A stretch of 64,000 nucleotides of DNA, taken from contig NZ_LR732469.1 of the NCBI RefSeq assembly GCF_902506425.1, positions 1,615,001 through 1,679,000 on the forward strand, in the 5' to 3' direction. The notes beneath the pieces were generated by a model. It made no database searches. It was not told the origin of the DNA and was given only the letters and a program-made list of their open reading frames with translations. A program made the translations under genes and the position numbers. The DNA is from Novosphingobium sp. 9U (GTDB lineage: Bacteria > Pseudomonadota > Alphaproteobacteria > Sphingomonadales > Sphingomonadaceae). Shown piece after piece: positions 9,954 to 19,615 of this stretch (the stretch's first letter is position 1; the number at the start of each line of letters is the position of its first letter).

Positions 9954-10900
9954 GCCGCTTGGCTCCCGCCTTCGACGAGATCGACGAAGATGTCCTCCAG
10001 ACTGGATTCGTGCTGGTCGATGGCGACGTAGTCGATCCCCTCGCGAGTGAGCAGCTTGGTGATCTGCGCCACGTCGGCCTTGCCCTGCCCGGCGCCGTCA
10101 CCGCCACGATACGTCAGCGTGGAGTGGTCCTCCGACAACGTAACGGAATAGGATGACAGCGACGGCGGCACGGCACCAAGCGGTTGCGCCAGGGCGATGT
10201 GCGCCTCGGTGCGGCCCATGCGCTTCATCATCGCGTCCTTGTCGTCCACCATCAGGATCTCGCCCTGGCGGATGATGCCAACCCGGTCGGCCATCTCCTC
10301 GGCTTCCTCGATATAGTGGGTGGTGAGGATCACGGTGGTTCCACGCTCGCGCATCTGGGCGATCTGCTTCCACATGTCGCGGCGCAGCTCGACATCGACG
10401 CCGGCTGTCGGCTCATCCAGGAACAGCAGCTCGGGCTCGTGCGCCATGGCCTTGGCGATCAGCACCCGGCGCTTCATGCCGCCCGACAGCGCGCGGATCT
10501 GCACGTCGCGCTTGTCCCACAGGCTGAGTGACTTGAGGATGCCCTCGATGCGCGCCGGATCCGGCGTGAGGCCGAACAGCCCCCGCGAGTGCGTGACTGA
10601 GCGCAGGACCGGCTCGAACATGTCGGTCGCCAGCTCCTGCGGCACGAGCCCGATCCGCGCGCGCAAGGTGCGCCAGTTGCGCCCCATGTCCTCACCAAAG
10701 GCACGGATGGTGCCGCCGGTCGGACGCACGAGGCCACAGACCGCACCGATCAGCGTCGTCTTGCCCGCGCCGTTTGGCCCCAACAGGGCAAAAATCTCGC
10801 CCTTGCGGATGTCGAGATCGACATTCCTGAGAGCGGTGAACCCGCCCTTGTAGGTCTTGGTGAGATTGCGGATTTCAAGAATGGGTTCCATCGCGGACAT
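9950..10900 (-). CDS. ABC transporter ATP-binding protein (ABC-2 exporter)
   Basis: A 316-residue nucleotide-binding subunit. Walker A LLGPNGAGKTTL, signature LSGGMKRR, Walker B LLFLDEPTAGVD and the switch His in ILTTHYIEEAEEMADR are all present, followed by a C-terminal extension of about 80 residues as in DrrA/CcmA-type ATPases. The frame is open upstream to 11014, but the start is placed at MSAMEPILEIRNLTK, where family homology begins. It is coupled to the downstream permease by a 4-base overlap. Energises export of an unknown substrate. Confidence 0.94.
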   Translation of the reverse strand: MSAMEPILEIRNLTKTYKGGFTALRNVDLDIRKGEIFALLGPNGAGKTTLIGAVCGLVRPTGGTIRAFGEDMGRNWRTLRARIGLVPQELATDMFEPVLRSVTHSRGLFGLTPDPARIEGILKSLSLWDKRDVQIRALSGGMKRRVLIAKAMAHEPELLFLDEPTAGVDVELRRDMWKQIAQMRERGTTVILTTHYIEEAEEMADRVGIIRQGEILMVDDKDAMMKRMGRTEAHIALAQPLGAVPPSLSSYSVTLSEDHSTLTYRGGDGAGQGKADVAQITKLLTREGIDYVAIDQHESSLEDIFVDLVEGGSQAA

Positions 10901-10946
10901 AGATGGCTCGCAGGCCGCTATGTTCCAAGCTCCCTGCCGCAATATG

Positions 10947-11975
10947 TCAGGGGAGCAGCAGCGACGAGTCCCCGTATGAGTAGAACCGGTACTCGCTTGC
11001 GATCGCATGCGCATAAACCGCCTGCATCCGCTCCAGTCCCATCAGCGCCGAGACAAGCATGAACAGGGTCGAGCGCGGCAGGTGGAAGTTGGTCATCAGG
11101 CCGTTGATGGCGCGGAAACGATAGCCGGGCGTGATGAAGATCGAGGTGTCCCCTTCGAAAGGGGCGATCGTGCCGTCTTCATGCGCGGCGCTCTCGATCA
11201 GGCGCAGGCTGGTGGTGCCGACCGCGATCAGGCGGCCGCCGGCGGCACGCGCGGCGTTGAGGCGGGCGGCGGTGGCCGCGTCGAGGTGGCCCCATTCGGC
11301 ATGCATGCGGTGCTCGGCGGTATCCTGCGCCTTGACTGGCAGGAACGTGCCCGCACCAACGTGCAGCGTCAGCGTCTCGCGCGCGATCCCGGCGGCGTCG
11401 AGGGCGGCTACAAGCTCAGGCGTGAAGTGCAGCGAGGCAGTCGGGGCGGCGACGGCCCCATCACGGGCGGCAAACATGGTCTGGTAGTCGCTGCGGTCCG
11501 CCTCGTCGGTGGGGCGCTTGCCAGCGATGTAGGGCGGTAGCGGCATACGCCCGGCCCGCTCGAGCAGAACCTCGACTGGTTCGTTGCCCTCGAACATTAG
11601 GGTCCAGCTCCCGTCCTCGTGCCGCTGCTCGGCGATGGCGGAGACATCGGCGGGAAAGGCGATGCGGTCGCCCTCGCGCAGCCGCTTGGCGTTACGAACG
11701 AAGGCCTGCCAGCGGCGCAAGTCGATCCGCTTGTGCAGCGTCGCGCCGATCCGTGCCTCACCGCGCTGGCCTTCGAGCTGGGCGGGGATGACGCGCGTGT
11801 CGTTGAACACCAGCACGTCGCCCGCCCGCAGCAGCGAAGGGAGATCGTGCACGTGGCGGTCCGCGAACGGCGCCGTCCCGTCCACCACCAGCATCCGTGC
11901 AGCATCGCGCGGTTTGACCGGACGCAAGGCGATGCGCTCGGGCGGTAGCTCGAAATCGAAGAGGTCGACGTCCAT
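10947..11975 (-). CDS. queA: S-adenosylmethionine:tRNA ribosyltransferase-isomerase
   Basis: Transfers and rearranges the ribosyl moiety of SAM onto preQ1-34 tRNA, forming epoxyqueuosine. It is 342 residues, the usual length. It starts [19 protein letters not shown] and carries the family stretches [39 protein letters not shown] and [17 protein letters not shown]. It acts after Tgt, whose gene lies 2.7 kb downstream on the same strand. Confidence 0.97.
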   Translation of the reverse strand: MDVDLFDFELPPERIALRPVKPRDAARMLVVDGTAPFADRHVHDLPSLLRAGDVLVFNDTRVIPAQLEGQRGEARIGATLHKRIDLRRWQAFVRNAKRLREGDRIAFPADVSAIAEQRHEDGSWTLMFEGNEPVEVLLERAGRMPLPPYIAGKRPTDEADRSDYQTMFAARDGAVAAPTASLHFTPELVAALDAAGIARETLTLHVGAGTFLPVKAQDTAEHRMHAEWGHLDAATAARLNAARAAGGRLIAVGTTSLRLIESAAHEDGTIAPFEGDTSIFITPGYRFRAINGLMTNFHLPRSTLFMLVSALMGLERMQAVYAHAIASEYRFYSYGDSSLLLP

Positions 11976-12006
11976 CGGTCTGCTTAGGGCGTAGCGAGCC
12001 CTGCGA

Positions 12007-12693
12007 TCAGTCCGAGCTAGACGTGCTGAGTTGCGCTGCGCTCGCTATCGGCGCCGCGGGGCTGACCGGAGCGGCAGGCGCCGACTTGTTCTCGCTCGCG
12101 AGCGAGGCATGCAGCACCTTGGTCGGGTTCGCAGGCGGTTCGCCGCGCTGGATCGCGTCGACGTACTGCATGCCGCCGATCACCCGGCCGAACACCGTGT
12201 ACTTATGGTCGAGCGCGAAGCGCGGGTAGAACACGATGAAGAACTGGCTGTTGGCGCTATCCGGATCGTTGGTGCGCGCCATCGAGACCGTGCCGCGCAG
12301 ATGCGGCATGGCGTTGAACTCGGCCTTGAGGTCCGGCAGCTGCGAGCCGCTCTGCCCGGTTCCGGTCGGGTCGCCGGTCTGCGCCATGAACCCATCGATC
12401 ACGCGATGGAAGATCACGCCGTTGTAGAAGCCCTGCTTGGCCAGAGTCTTGATCCGCTCGACATGGTTGGGCGCCCACTGCGGCATCAAGCGGATGGCGA
12501 CGCGGCCGCCGTCGGACAGGTCCAGCAGCAGCACGTTGTCTGGATCATGCGAGATGTCAGTGTCGATCACCGTGGGCAAGGCCGGCACCTCGGCAGTCAC
12601 CGGCGCCTTCTTCTTGGCGTCCGCGGGTGAGCTGGCGAGCGCAAGCCCCATCATCATGCCCATCATCGTCGACACAAGCAGGCGGGATTTCAT
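12007..12693 (-). CDS. Exported cyclophilin-type peptidyl-prolyl isomerase
   Basis: A 228-residue cyclophilin with a signal peptide ([20 protein letters not shown], cleavage near SSPADA), so it acts in the periplasm. The cyclophilin core runs about residues 40-200 with [39 protein letters not shown] and [15 protein letters not shown]. The C-terminal tail is Ala/Pro/Ser-rich. I chose the ATG at MKSRLL because GAGAG is placed ahead of it and a signal peptide begins there; the frame is open to 12771. Likely assists folding of exported proteins. Confidence 0.92.
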   Translation of the reverse strand: MKSRLLVSTMMGMMMGLALASSPADAKKKAPVTAEVPALPTVIDTDISHDPDNVLLLDLSDGGRVAIRLMPQWAPNHVERIKTLAKQGFYNGVIFHRVIDGFMAQTGDPTGTGQSGSQLPDLKAEFNAMPHLRGTVSMARTNDPDSANSQFFIVFYPRFALDHKYTVFGRVIGGMQYVDAIQRGEPPANPTKVLHASLASENKSAPAAPVSPAAPIASAAQLSTSSSD

Positions 12694-12832
12694 CGGCAAC
12701 TCTCGGATCGTGCGAGGCATCTTGGGGGGAGCCGCGACTGGGGAACACAGATGCTGGCGCGATAGAACCAAGCCGCTGTCATGGCAATGAACGGAAACAA
12801 TGCGTCGGCGTCAGATCGCTCGAGTCGTGCGG

Positions 12833-13348
12833 TCAGTAATCGCCCCGGCGCCCCAGCGTCTCGATCCGCCCGACGACGTCTTCGCGCACGGCGGGGCTGA
12901 CGAACCTGGCGATATCACCGCCGAACAAGGCGATTTCCTTGACCAGCTTGGAGGCGATCGGCTGCAGGCCGACATCAGCCATCAGGAAGACCGTCTCGAT
13001 GCCGGCATTGAGCTGCTGATTCATGCCGGCCATCTGGTACTCGTACTCAAAGTCGGCGACCGCGCGTAGACCGCGGATAATCACGCTGGCGCCCTGCACC
13101 TCGGCGAACTTCATCAACAGCGCATTGAACCCGACCACCTCGACGTTATCGAGGCCCATGGCCGCCACCTCGCGCTCGACCATGGCGATCCGCTCCTGGG
13201 GCGTGAACATCGGGTCCTTGGAGGGATTGGTGGTCACGCCCAGGATCAGGCGGTCGACGAGCTTCGACCCGCGCCGGATGATGTCGGCATGGCCCAGCGT
13301 AATCGGATCGAAGGTGCCAGGATAGACTCCGGTGCGCTGCCCCGACAT
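12833..13348 (-). CDS. coaD: Phosphopantetheine adenylyltransferase
   Basis: Penultimate enzyme of coenzyme A synthesis, joining 4'-phosphopantetheine and ATP. It is 171 residues. The nucleotidyltransferase motif GTFDPITLGHADII sits at the N terminus; VTTNPSKDPMF, IRGLRAVADFEYE and the C-terminal FVSPAVREDV are typical. Its ATG overlaps the stop of ispA by one base (TGATG), indicating coupling. Confidence 0.97.
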   Translation of the reverse strand: MSGQRTGVYPGTFDPITLGHADIIRRGSKLVDRLILGVTTNPSKDPMFTPQERIAMVEREVAAMGLDNVEVVGFNALLMKFAEVQGASVIIRGLRAVADFEYEYQMAGMNQQLNAGIETVFLMADVGLQPIASKLVKEIALFGGDIARFVSPAVREDVVGRIETLGRRGDY

Positions 13349-14241
13349 CAATGATCCCTCTCAACGATATAGCGCGCCACCGCCCGCAGCAGGTCCGCCT
13401 CGGAGCCATGGTTCGCCAGGTGCGCCAGTGCCTGGTCGACCAGCATGTGCGCTCGCTGGCGCGCGGGTTCGGCGCCGAGGAGCGAGACAAAGGTCTCCTT
13501 GCCCGCGCCCGCATCCTTGCCGACCGCCTTGCCGGCCAGTTGCGCGTCGCCTTCGTGGTCGATCAAGTCGTCGACGATCTGGAACGCCAGCCCTATGTCC
13601 CGTGCATAGCCGCGCAAGTGGGTGCGCCCCTCGGGCGGCACGCGGCCCAGGATCGCGCCCATCTCCACGGCCGCGCCAAGCAAGGCGCCAGTCTTGAGCT
13701 GCTGCAGGCGGGTGACGGTCGGCAGGTCGAACTCGCTGGTCTCGGCGACCAGGTCCATCATCTGACCACCGGCCATGCCCTGCCAGCCGCTCGCGAGCCC
13801 GAGCGCACGGACGAGTTCGATACGCACGAACGGGTCCGCGCTGGTCGCCGGATCGGACAGGATCTCGAACGCGAAGTCATGCAGGGCATCGCCTGCGAGC
13901 ACGGCGGTGGCTTCGTCGAAAGCAAGGTGCAGGGTCGGCTTGCCATGGCGCAAGGCATCGTCGTCCATGCACGGCAGGTCGTCGTGGATGAGCGAATAGA
14001 CGTGGATCGATTCGATGGCGCAGCCCGCGCGCACCGCCGCGTCACGGTCAACGGCGTACATCGCCGCGGTGGCGCACAGCAGCAGCGGGCGAAGGCGCTT
14101 GCCCCCACCCATCGCCGCATAGCGCATCGCCTCGACAAGGCGCGCCCGCGCGTCGGCAGGCACCGGCAGCAGCAGGTCGAAGGCGTTGTCGATCTCGCCC
14201 GCGATGCGCGCCAGTGCGTCGGGCAGCAGCGCCGCGCTCAC
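13348..14241 (-). CDS. ispA: Polyprenyl synthetase (farnesyl diphosphate synthase)
   Basis: Condenses isopentenyl diphosphate units to C15 for quinones, bactoprenol and carotenoids. The first Asp-rich motif is DDLPCMDDD (about residues 86-94), preceded by GGGKRLRP; the second is DDLID (about 226-230). I used a GTG start (VSAALLPDALARI), giving 297 residues, close to the IspA norm. An upstream TTG at 14274 would add 11 residues and sits 3 bases after the xseB stop. Genes xseB-ispA-coaD run head to tail with minimal gaps. Product length (FPP versus GPP) is inferred from family size. Confidence 0.92.
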   Translation of the reverse strand: MSAALLPDALARIAGEIDNAFDLLLPVPADARARLVEAMRYAAMGGGKRLRPLLLCATAAMYAVDRDAAVRAGCAIESIHVYSLIHDDLPCMDDDALRHGKPTLHLAFDEATAVLAGDALHDFAFEILSDPATSADPFVRIELVRALGLASGWQGMAGGQMMDLVAETSEFDLPTVTRLQQLKTGALLGAAVEMGAILGRVPPEGRTHLRGYARDIGLAFQIVDDLIDHEGDAQLAGKAVGKDAGAGKETFVSLLGAEPARQRAHMLVDQALAHLANHGSEADLLRAVARYIVERDH

Positions 14242-14277
14242 GTCTTGAGCACTTTCGTCGCGAACCGAGGCCAAGGC

Positions 14278-14529
14278 TCAGCGGCCCACGGCATCGAAAG
14301 GTTGGGTGGATGCAGGCAGACCATCAGGCCCTGCCACGATCTTCTCGATCCGCGCCTGCGCCGCATCGAGCCGCGCCTGGCAGTGCCGCCGCAGCGCCTC
14401 GCCGCGTTCATAGAGCGTGATCGAGTCGTCGAGTGGAACGTCGCCGCTCTCCAGCGCCCGCACCACGTCCTCCAGTGCGCGCAGCGCATCCTCGAAGCTC
14501 ATCGCGGCGATTTCGGGCGTCTGGGTCAT
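14278..14529 (-). CDS. xseB: Exodeoxyribonuclease VII small subunit
   Basis: An 83-residue helical subunit starting MTQTPEIAAMSFEDALRALE. The family core MSFEDALRALEDVVRALESG, then LDDSITLYERGEALRRHC, is unmistakable. It partners with XseA (not in the window) to degrade single-stranded DNA. It is first in an apparent operon with ispA and coaD. A TTG four codons upstream is possible but the ATG is preferred. Confidence 0.93.
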   Translation of the reverse strand: MTQTPEIAAMSFEDALRALEDVVRALESGDVPLDDSITLYERGEALRRHCQARLDAAQARIEKIVAGPDGLPASTQPFDAVGR

Positions 14530-14674
14530 CGTGCGCAGCAATGGCGTTGCCCGCGGCGCGGGTCAAGCGGCTGCACGGAAGGACGTGGGGCATGGCAAGT
14601 GAGGCGTGGGGCCCGACTGCGGAGAGCTCTCCTCACCCTAGCCACCCCGCCGCTCTCCCGCTAAGGCGCGGCCC

Positions 14675-16894
14675 ATGTCCGGAATCACCCCTGAGATCGT
14701 CGAGGCGCACGGCCTCAACCCCGAGGAATACCAGCGCGTGCTGGACGCCATCGGGCGTGAACCGAACCTGGTGGAGCTCGGCATCTTCTCGGTCATGTGG
14801 TCCGAACACTGCTCGTACAAGTCGAGCCGCGTGCACCTGAAGAAGCTGCCGACGACCGCGCCCTGGGTGATTTGCGGCCCTGGCGAGAACGCGGGCGTGA
14901 TCGACATCGGGGACAATCAGGCCGCCATCTTCAAGATGGAGAGCCATAACCATCCCAGCTACATCGAGCCCTATCAGGGTGCGGCGACGGGCGTCGGCGG
15001 CATCCTGCGCGATGTGTTCACGATGGGTGCGCGGCCGGTCGCCAACATGAACGCGCTGCGCTTCGGCCGTCCCGACCACCCGAAGATGAAGCATCTGGTG
15101 CAAGGCGTGGTCCAAGGCATCGGCGGCTATGGCAACTGCGTGGGCGTGCCCACCGTCGGCGGCGAGACCAACTTCCACAAGGCCTATGACGGCAACATCC
15201 TGGTCAACGCGATGACGGTCGGCATCGCTCAGCAGGACAAGATCTTTTACTCGGCCGCTACGGGCCTGGGCAATCCGATCGTCTACGTCGGGTCCAAGAC
15301 TGGGCGGGACGGCATCCACGGCGCCACCATGGCGAGCGCCGACTTCGATGAGCACAGCGATGAGAAGCGCCCGACCGTGCAGGTCGGCGACCCTTTTACC
15401 GAAAAGCTGCTGATCGAAGCCTGCCTCGAACTGATGGCGACCGACGCCATCGTCGCGATCCAGGACATGGGCGCGGCCGGCCTCACTTCGTCCTCGGTCG
15501 AGATGGCGAGCAAGGGCGGCGCGGGCATTCGCCTGAACATGAACGCGGTGCCCTGCCGCGAAGAGGGCATGACGCCTTACGAAATGATGCTGAGCGAGAG
15601 CCAGGAGCGCATGCTCATGGTGCTCCAGCCCGGCAAAGAGCCGATGGCCGAGGCGATCTTCCGCAAGTGGGAGCTCGACTTCGCGGTGATCGGCGAGGTG
15701 ACGGATACCGGCCATATGGTGCTGGAGTTCGACGGCGAAGTGGTGTGCGACATCCCGCTCGGACCGCTGGCTGACGACGCACCCGAGTACGAACGGCCTT
15801 ATATCACGCGCGAAGAGTATGCCGATTGGGCCGCGGTCCTGCCGCTCGGCGATGTGCCCGACACCACCGATGTCGCAGGCGATCTCGTCAAACTGATGGG
15901 CACGGCCGACCTCGCCTCACGCAGGTGGATCTGGGAGCAGTACGACAGCCAGGTCGGCGCCGACACGCTGCAGAAGCCCGGCGGCGATGCGGCCGTCGTG
16001 CGCGTTCACGGCTCGAAGAAGGCGCTGGCGATCAGCACCGACTGCACACCGCGCTACGTCTACGCCGATCCTTACGAGGGCGGCATGCAGGCCGTGGCCG
16101 AAACCTGGCGCAACATCAGCGCGGTCGGCGCAAAGCCGCTGGCGATCACCAACTGCCTCAACTTCGCCAATCCGCAGCGGCCCGAGATCATGGCGCAGAT
16201 CGTCCACGCCTTGCACGGCATGGGCGAGGCTTGCCGCCAGCTCGACTACCCGATCGTGAGCGGCAACGTCTCGCTCTACAACGAGAGCAAGGCGACTGGC
16301 GGCGGCTCGGCGATCCTGCCGACGCCTGCAATAGGCGGCGTCGGACTGCTCGACGACCACGAGGGCATGGCGACGATCGCCTTCAAGGCTGAAGGCGAGA
16401 CGATCGTCCTGATCGGTGGCGAGAGCGGGCACCTCGGCCAATCGCTCTGGCTGCGCGAGATCTTGGGCCGTGAGGAAGGCCCGCCGCCGCCTGTTGGCCT
16501 CTCGCTCGAGAAGCTCGCGGGCGATACGGTGCGCGAGCTCATCGAGCGCGGGCAGCTCACAGCGGTGCACGACTGCTCGGACGGTGGTCTGGCTGTCGCG
16601 CTGGCGGAGATGGCGCTGGCGAGCGGCATCGGCTTTGCCGTTGCTGCGCCGGAGGACATGGTGAGCGAACCGGCATTCTGGTTCGGCGAAGACCAGGCGC
16701 GCTATGTCGTAACCACCAACGATCCAGTTGCCGTGCTCGATGCGGTGGAGAGCGCTGGCCTGGTAGCCGTCGCGCTCGGCGAAACCGAAGGCGGGACACT
16801 CACCTTCCGCAGCGTCCACGGCGAGAGCGCGAGCGATCTGACAACCTTGCGCGGGGCGCACGAGGCGTTCTTCCGCGATTGGATGGACAGCTAA
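14675..16894 (+). CDS. purL: Phosphoribosylformylglycinamidine synthase subunit PurL
   Basis: ATP-dependent amidotransferase synthetase of purine biosynthesis, the small form (739 residues) that works with separate PurQ and PurS, neither of which is in the window. Recognisable elements include [17 protein letters not shown], the catalytic-site region [34 protein letters not shown] and, in the C-terminal half, [19 protein letters not shown]. The ATG lies 135 bases upstream-divergent from xseB on the other strand. The assignment is secure. Confidence 0.97.
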   Translation: MSGITPEIVEAHGLNPEEYQRVLDAIGREPNLVELGIFSVMWSEHCSYKSSRVHLKKLPTTAPWVICGPGENAGVIDIGDNQAAIFKMESHNHPSYIEPYQGAATGVGGILRDVFTMGARPVANMNALRFGRPDHPKMKHLVQGVVQGIGGYGNCVGVPTVGGETNFHKAYDGNILVNAMTVGIAQQDKIFYSAATGLGNPIVYVGSKTGRDGIHGATMASADFDEHSDEKRPTVQVGDPFTEKLLIEACLELMATDAIVAIQDMGAAGLTSSSVEMASKGGAGIRLNMNAVPCREEGMTPYEMMLSESQERMLMVLQPGKEPMAEAIFRKWELDFAVIGEVTDTGHMVLEFDGEVVCDIPLGPLADDAPEYERPYITREEYADWAAVLPLGDVPDTTDVAGDLVKLMGTADLASRRWIWEQYDSQVGADTLQKPGGDAAVVRVHGSKKALAISTDCTPRYVYADPYEGGMQAVAETWRNISAVGAKPLAITNCLNFANPQRPEIMAQIVHALHGMGEACRQLDYPIVSGNVSLYNESKATGGGSAILPTPAIGGVGLLDDHEGMATIAFKAEGETIVLIGGESGHLGQSLWLREILGREEGPPPPVGLSLEKLAGDTVRELIERGQLTAVHDCSDGGLAVALAEMALASGIGFAVAAPEDMVSEPAFWFGEDQARYVVTTNDPVAVLDAVESAGLVAVALGETEGGTLTFRSVHGESASDLTTLRGAHEAFFRDWMDS

Positions 16895-16918
16895 AGCCCT
16901 CGCACCCGCCAAGCCTGC

Positions 16919-17581
16919 CTAAGACGAAGCCAGCACGTTCACCGTCAGCGCCAGGATGCCGAGGTTGAACGCAAACGCGAACAGCCCGTGGAAGGTCGAG
17001 ACGCGCCGCATCGCACAATGGGTAATGGTGATGTCGGCCGTCTGGCAGGTCATCCCGATCACGAACGCAAAGTTCACGAAGTCGGCGAACTCGGGCTCGT
17101 AGTCGCCGGGGAAGTCGAGGCCCCCGTGGTCACCGCCGGTGGCGGCCGAGTAGAACAACCGAGCGTAGTGGAAGGCATAGACTAGGTTGGCGAACGTCCA
17201 GCTCGACAGCAGGGTCGAGACCAGCAGCACGATATGCCAGACGTCCAATCCCTGCTTGTCGAGGATCAGGATGCCGAGCGCGGTCAGCACCACGACGCTG
17301 ATCACCGCCGTCAGCACCAGCAACAGGAACTGCCCGGCGTCGTCGCGCTTGGCCTCCACGCGCATCTCGTCCGGCTTGCCGCTGCGCCACAGTTTGATGC
17401 ACGAGAGGGTGAAGGCGAGGACCGCAAGGTCAAAGCCGATCAGGATCGCGATGTCGATCTTGACGAACCGGCTCAGCACCGCCGAGCACACCGCCAGTGC
17501 AACGAGAAACAGACGATAGCGCGGATGGCCGTTGCCGAGGAAACGAAGCGCTCCCCTGCCCCGGCCGCCGCCCTCGGCCAC
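16919..17581 (-). CDS. DUF1345 family inner-membrane protein
   Basis: A 220-residue protein with about six hydrophobic segments (for example FLVALAVCSAVLSRF, IAILIGFDLAVLAFTL, LLVLTAVISVVVLTALGIL, FAFNLGILALTVNVLA). The stretch FADFVNFAFVIGMTCQTADI is characteristic of DUF1345 membrane proteins. Function is unknown for the family. It begins 1 base after the serB stop and is presumably co-transcribed with it. Confidence 0.85.
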   Translation of the reverse strand: MAEGGGRGRGALRFLGNGHPRYRLFLVALAVCSAVLSRFVKIDIAILIGFDLAVLAFTLSCIKLWRSGKPDEMRVEAKRDDAGQFLLLVLTAVISVVVLTALGILILDKQGLDVWHIVLLVSTLLSSWTFANLVYAFHYARLFYSAATGGDHGGLDFPGDYEPEFADFVNFAFVIGMTCQTADITITHCAMRRVSTFHGLFAFAFNLGILALTVNVLASS

Positions 17582-17582
17582 G

Positions 17583-18464
17583 TCAGCCGACCCAGTCGCG
17601 CATGGGCACGCCGAGCAGCTTGAGCACCTTGGTCAGGTCTCCGCGGTCGATGCGCCCGTTGGCGGCGGCGCGTGCCTTGGGTTTGGCGTGGTAGGCGAAG
17701 CCATAGGTCGCCGCCTCGATCATCGGGATGTCGTTGGCCCCGTCGCCGATCGCCATCGTGACCACGTCCTCGCCCAGCGCCTCGGCCTCGCTCAGCAGCG
17801 TCGCCTTCTTGACCGCGCTGTCGACGATCGCACCATCGAGGCCGCCACTCAGCTTGTCCGCCGCGACCTCCAATCGGTTGCCGACCACGTATTCGAAGCC
17901 CAGCTGCTCGGCGACCGGATCGGCGAAGTGGTGGAAGCCCCCGGTGACCAGCACCGTGCGGCAGCCGCGCGCCTTCAGCGTCGCCACCAGGGTCTTGGCG
18001 CCCGCCATCGGCACGATGCGGCTTGCCAGGCACTCAGTGATCGCGCTCTCGGGCAAGTCGGTCAGGAGTCCGACGCGCTCGCGCAGCGCGGACTCAAAGT
18101 CCAGCTCTCCCTGCATCGCGCGCTCGGTGATGGCGGCGACCCGGTCCTTGAGGCCGGCGAAGTCGGCGAGTTCGTCGATGCACTCCTGCCCGATCATGGT
18201 CGAATCCATGTCCGACACAAAGACGCGCGGAAACACGATATCATCGTTGGCGACCAGCATGTCGGCCGGCGCAAAGTGCTGGTCGAGCACGTCGAGCATG
18301 GCCGCTCGATCGTCATCCGGAGAGGTGATCTCCAGCGTCTCTCCACAATGATCGAGCATGGCGACGCCGGCCAGGCGCACGCCGCGTGCTTCCAGGTCCG
18401 CACGCGCCGCTTCGATCCTTGCGGACAGGCCTTGCGTGTCTGCTATCAGCCGAGCGATGAGCAC
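17583..18464 (-). CDS. serB: Phosphoserine phosphatase
   Basis: Final step of serine synthesis, a HAD-superfamily hydrolase with an N-terminal ACT-like region; 293 residues. Motif I is VSDMDSTMIGQEC with the nucleophilic Asp, motif II LVTGGFHHFADP, motif III with the conserved Lys (VDSAVKKATLL) and motif IV IGDGANDIPMIE. The frame runs further upstream, but I chose a GTG start (MLIARLIADTQG) because AGAGGAAG sits 5 bases before it. That start overlaps the miaA start region by 8 bases on the opposite strand. Confidence 0.94.
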   Translation of the reverse strand: MLIARLIADTQGLSARIEAARADLEARGVRLAGVAMLDHCGETLEITSPDDDRAAMLDVLDQHFAPADMLVANDDIVFPRVFVSDMDSTMIGQECIDELADFAGLKDRVAAITERAMQGELDFESALRERVGLLTDLPESAITECLASRIVPMAGAKTLVATLKARGCRTVLVTGGFHHFADPVAEQLGFEYVVGNRLEVAADKLSGGLDGAIVDSAVKKATLLSEAEALGEDVVTMAIGDGANDIPMIEAATYGFAYHAKPKARAAANGRIDRGDLTKVLKLLGVPMRDWVG

Positions 18465-19449
18465 CGAAACTTCCTCTGATTGGTTCGCGCGACCCGACCC
18501 GTCGCGGCCGCCGCTGGCGCTCATCGCAGGGCCGACCGCCAGCGGCAAGAGCGATTGTGCCGTCGCGCTGGCGCAAGCGCTTGAGGCGCAAGGTCGACGC
18601 GCGGTGGTGATCAACGCCGACAGCGCACAAGTCTACGCCGATCTCGAGGTGCTCAGCGCGCGGCCTTCGGCAGCCGATATGGGCGGCATTGAACACCGGC
18701 TGTTCGGCACCTGGGACGGCGCGCAGACTTGCTCCGCCGCAGACTGGGCGATGGCTGCCCGGCGAGAGATCGACGCGGTGCATGCCGAAGGTGGCGTGCC
18801 GGTGCTGGTGGGCGGGACCGGGCTCTATATCCGCACCCTGCTGGACGGGATCGCCCCGGTTCCGCCGATCGATGAAGCGGTGCGTGCAGAGGTTCGAGCC
18901 CTGCCCGTCGCCGACGCCTACGCGGCGCTGATCCGCGAGGATCCGGAGCGCGCGGCCAGGCTCGCTCCCGCCGACACGACGCGGGTTGCGCGCGCTCTGG
19001 AAGTGATCCGATCGACCGGGCAGACGCTTGGGACGTGGCAGGCGCAGACCGAAGGCGGCATCTGCGATCGGGTCAGCGTGCGTGCCGCCATCCTGCTGCC
19101 CGCGCGCGAGGCGCTTTACGCCCGCTGCGACCTGCGGTTTCAACGCATGATCGAGCGCGGCGCACTCAACGAGGTCGCACGCCTGCTGCAGCGACAGCTC
19201 GACCCCGATCTGCCCGTCATGCGCGCGATCGGTGTGCCCGAACTCGCCGCCTACTTGCGCAACGCGGCGAACCTTGAGGACGCGATCGCCCGCGGCGCTC
19301 AGGCGACCCGCAATTATGCCAAGCGCCAGTTCACGTGGTTGCGGCACCAGCCGCCGGCCGAATGGCCGCGCATGAGCTTCGAAGATTTCGACGAGCCGGA
19401 TCACCTAGCAACAATATTACACTCTTTTGGGTTGACCGGACATATTTGA
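18457..19449 (+). CDS. miaA: tRNA dimethylallyltransferase
   Basis: Isopentenylates A37 of tRNAs reading UNN codons; 330 residues from MSTETSSDWFARP. The P-loop GPTASGKSDCAVALA (about residues 24-38), the substrate-binding INADSAQVYADL, the VGGTGLYI motif and the C-terminal TRNYAKRQFTWLR are all typical. The chosen ATG lies 8 bases inside the divergent serB gene, so each promoter must lie within the other gene. No good Shine-Dalgarno is visible. The next in-frame ATG would remove the P-loop, so any later start would have to be GTG or TTG. Confidence 0.94.
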   Translation: MSTETSSDWFARPDPSRPPLALIAGPTASGKSDCAVALAQALEAQGRRAVVINADSAQVYADLEVLSARPSAADMGGIEHRLFGTWDGAQTCSAADWAMAARREIDAVHAEGGVPVLVGGTGLYIRTLLDGIAPVPPIDEAVRAEVRALPVADAYAALIREDPERAARLAPADTTRVARALEVIRSTGQTLGTWQAQTEGGICDRVSVRAAILLPAREALYARCDLRFQRMIERGALNEVARLLQRQLDPDLPVMRAIGVPELAAYLRNAANLEDAIARGAQATRNYAKRQFTWLRHQPPAEWPRMSFEDFDEPDHLATILHSFGLTGHI

Positions 19450-19452
19450 TCA

Positions 19453-19541
19453 CCTAGGCGCCGCCTAACCGCTCGAACATCAAGAGGCGGTAGGGAGAGG
19501 ATGCGACCCGGCCCGCCATTGTGGTGCCGGGTCCATTTCAT
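19453..19541 (+). promoter_or_regulatory. ilvB leader with two hairpins, possible attenuator
   Basis: The 166-base gap between miaA and ilvB holds two secondary structures. The first pairs CCTA...CCGCCT (19453-19466) with AGGCGGTAGG (19485-19494). The second is an 8-bp stem GACCCGGC (19505-19512) / GCCGGGTC (19526-19533) followed by CATTTCATT, a weak U-rich run. ilvBN leaders in other proteobacteria are attenuated, so this may be a terminator-type control. I find no leader peptide rich in Ile, Leu or Val. Confidence 0.4.
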
Positions 19542-19615
19542 TAAGAGCCCGGTCAGCCTTCCGGCGGCCAAGGCGCAAGAACAGATCAGACGCCTCAAGA
19601 GTAAGGACAAGTGTT

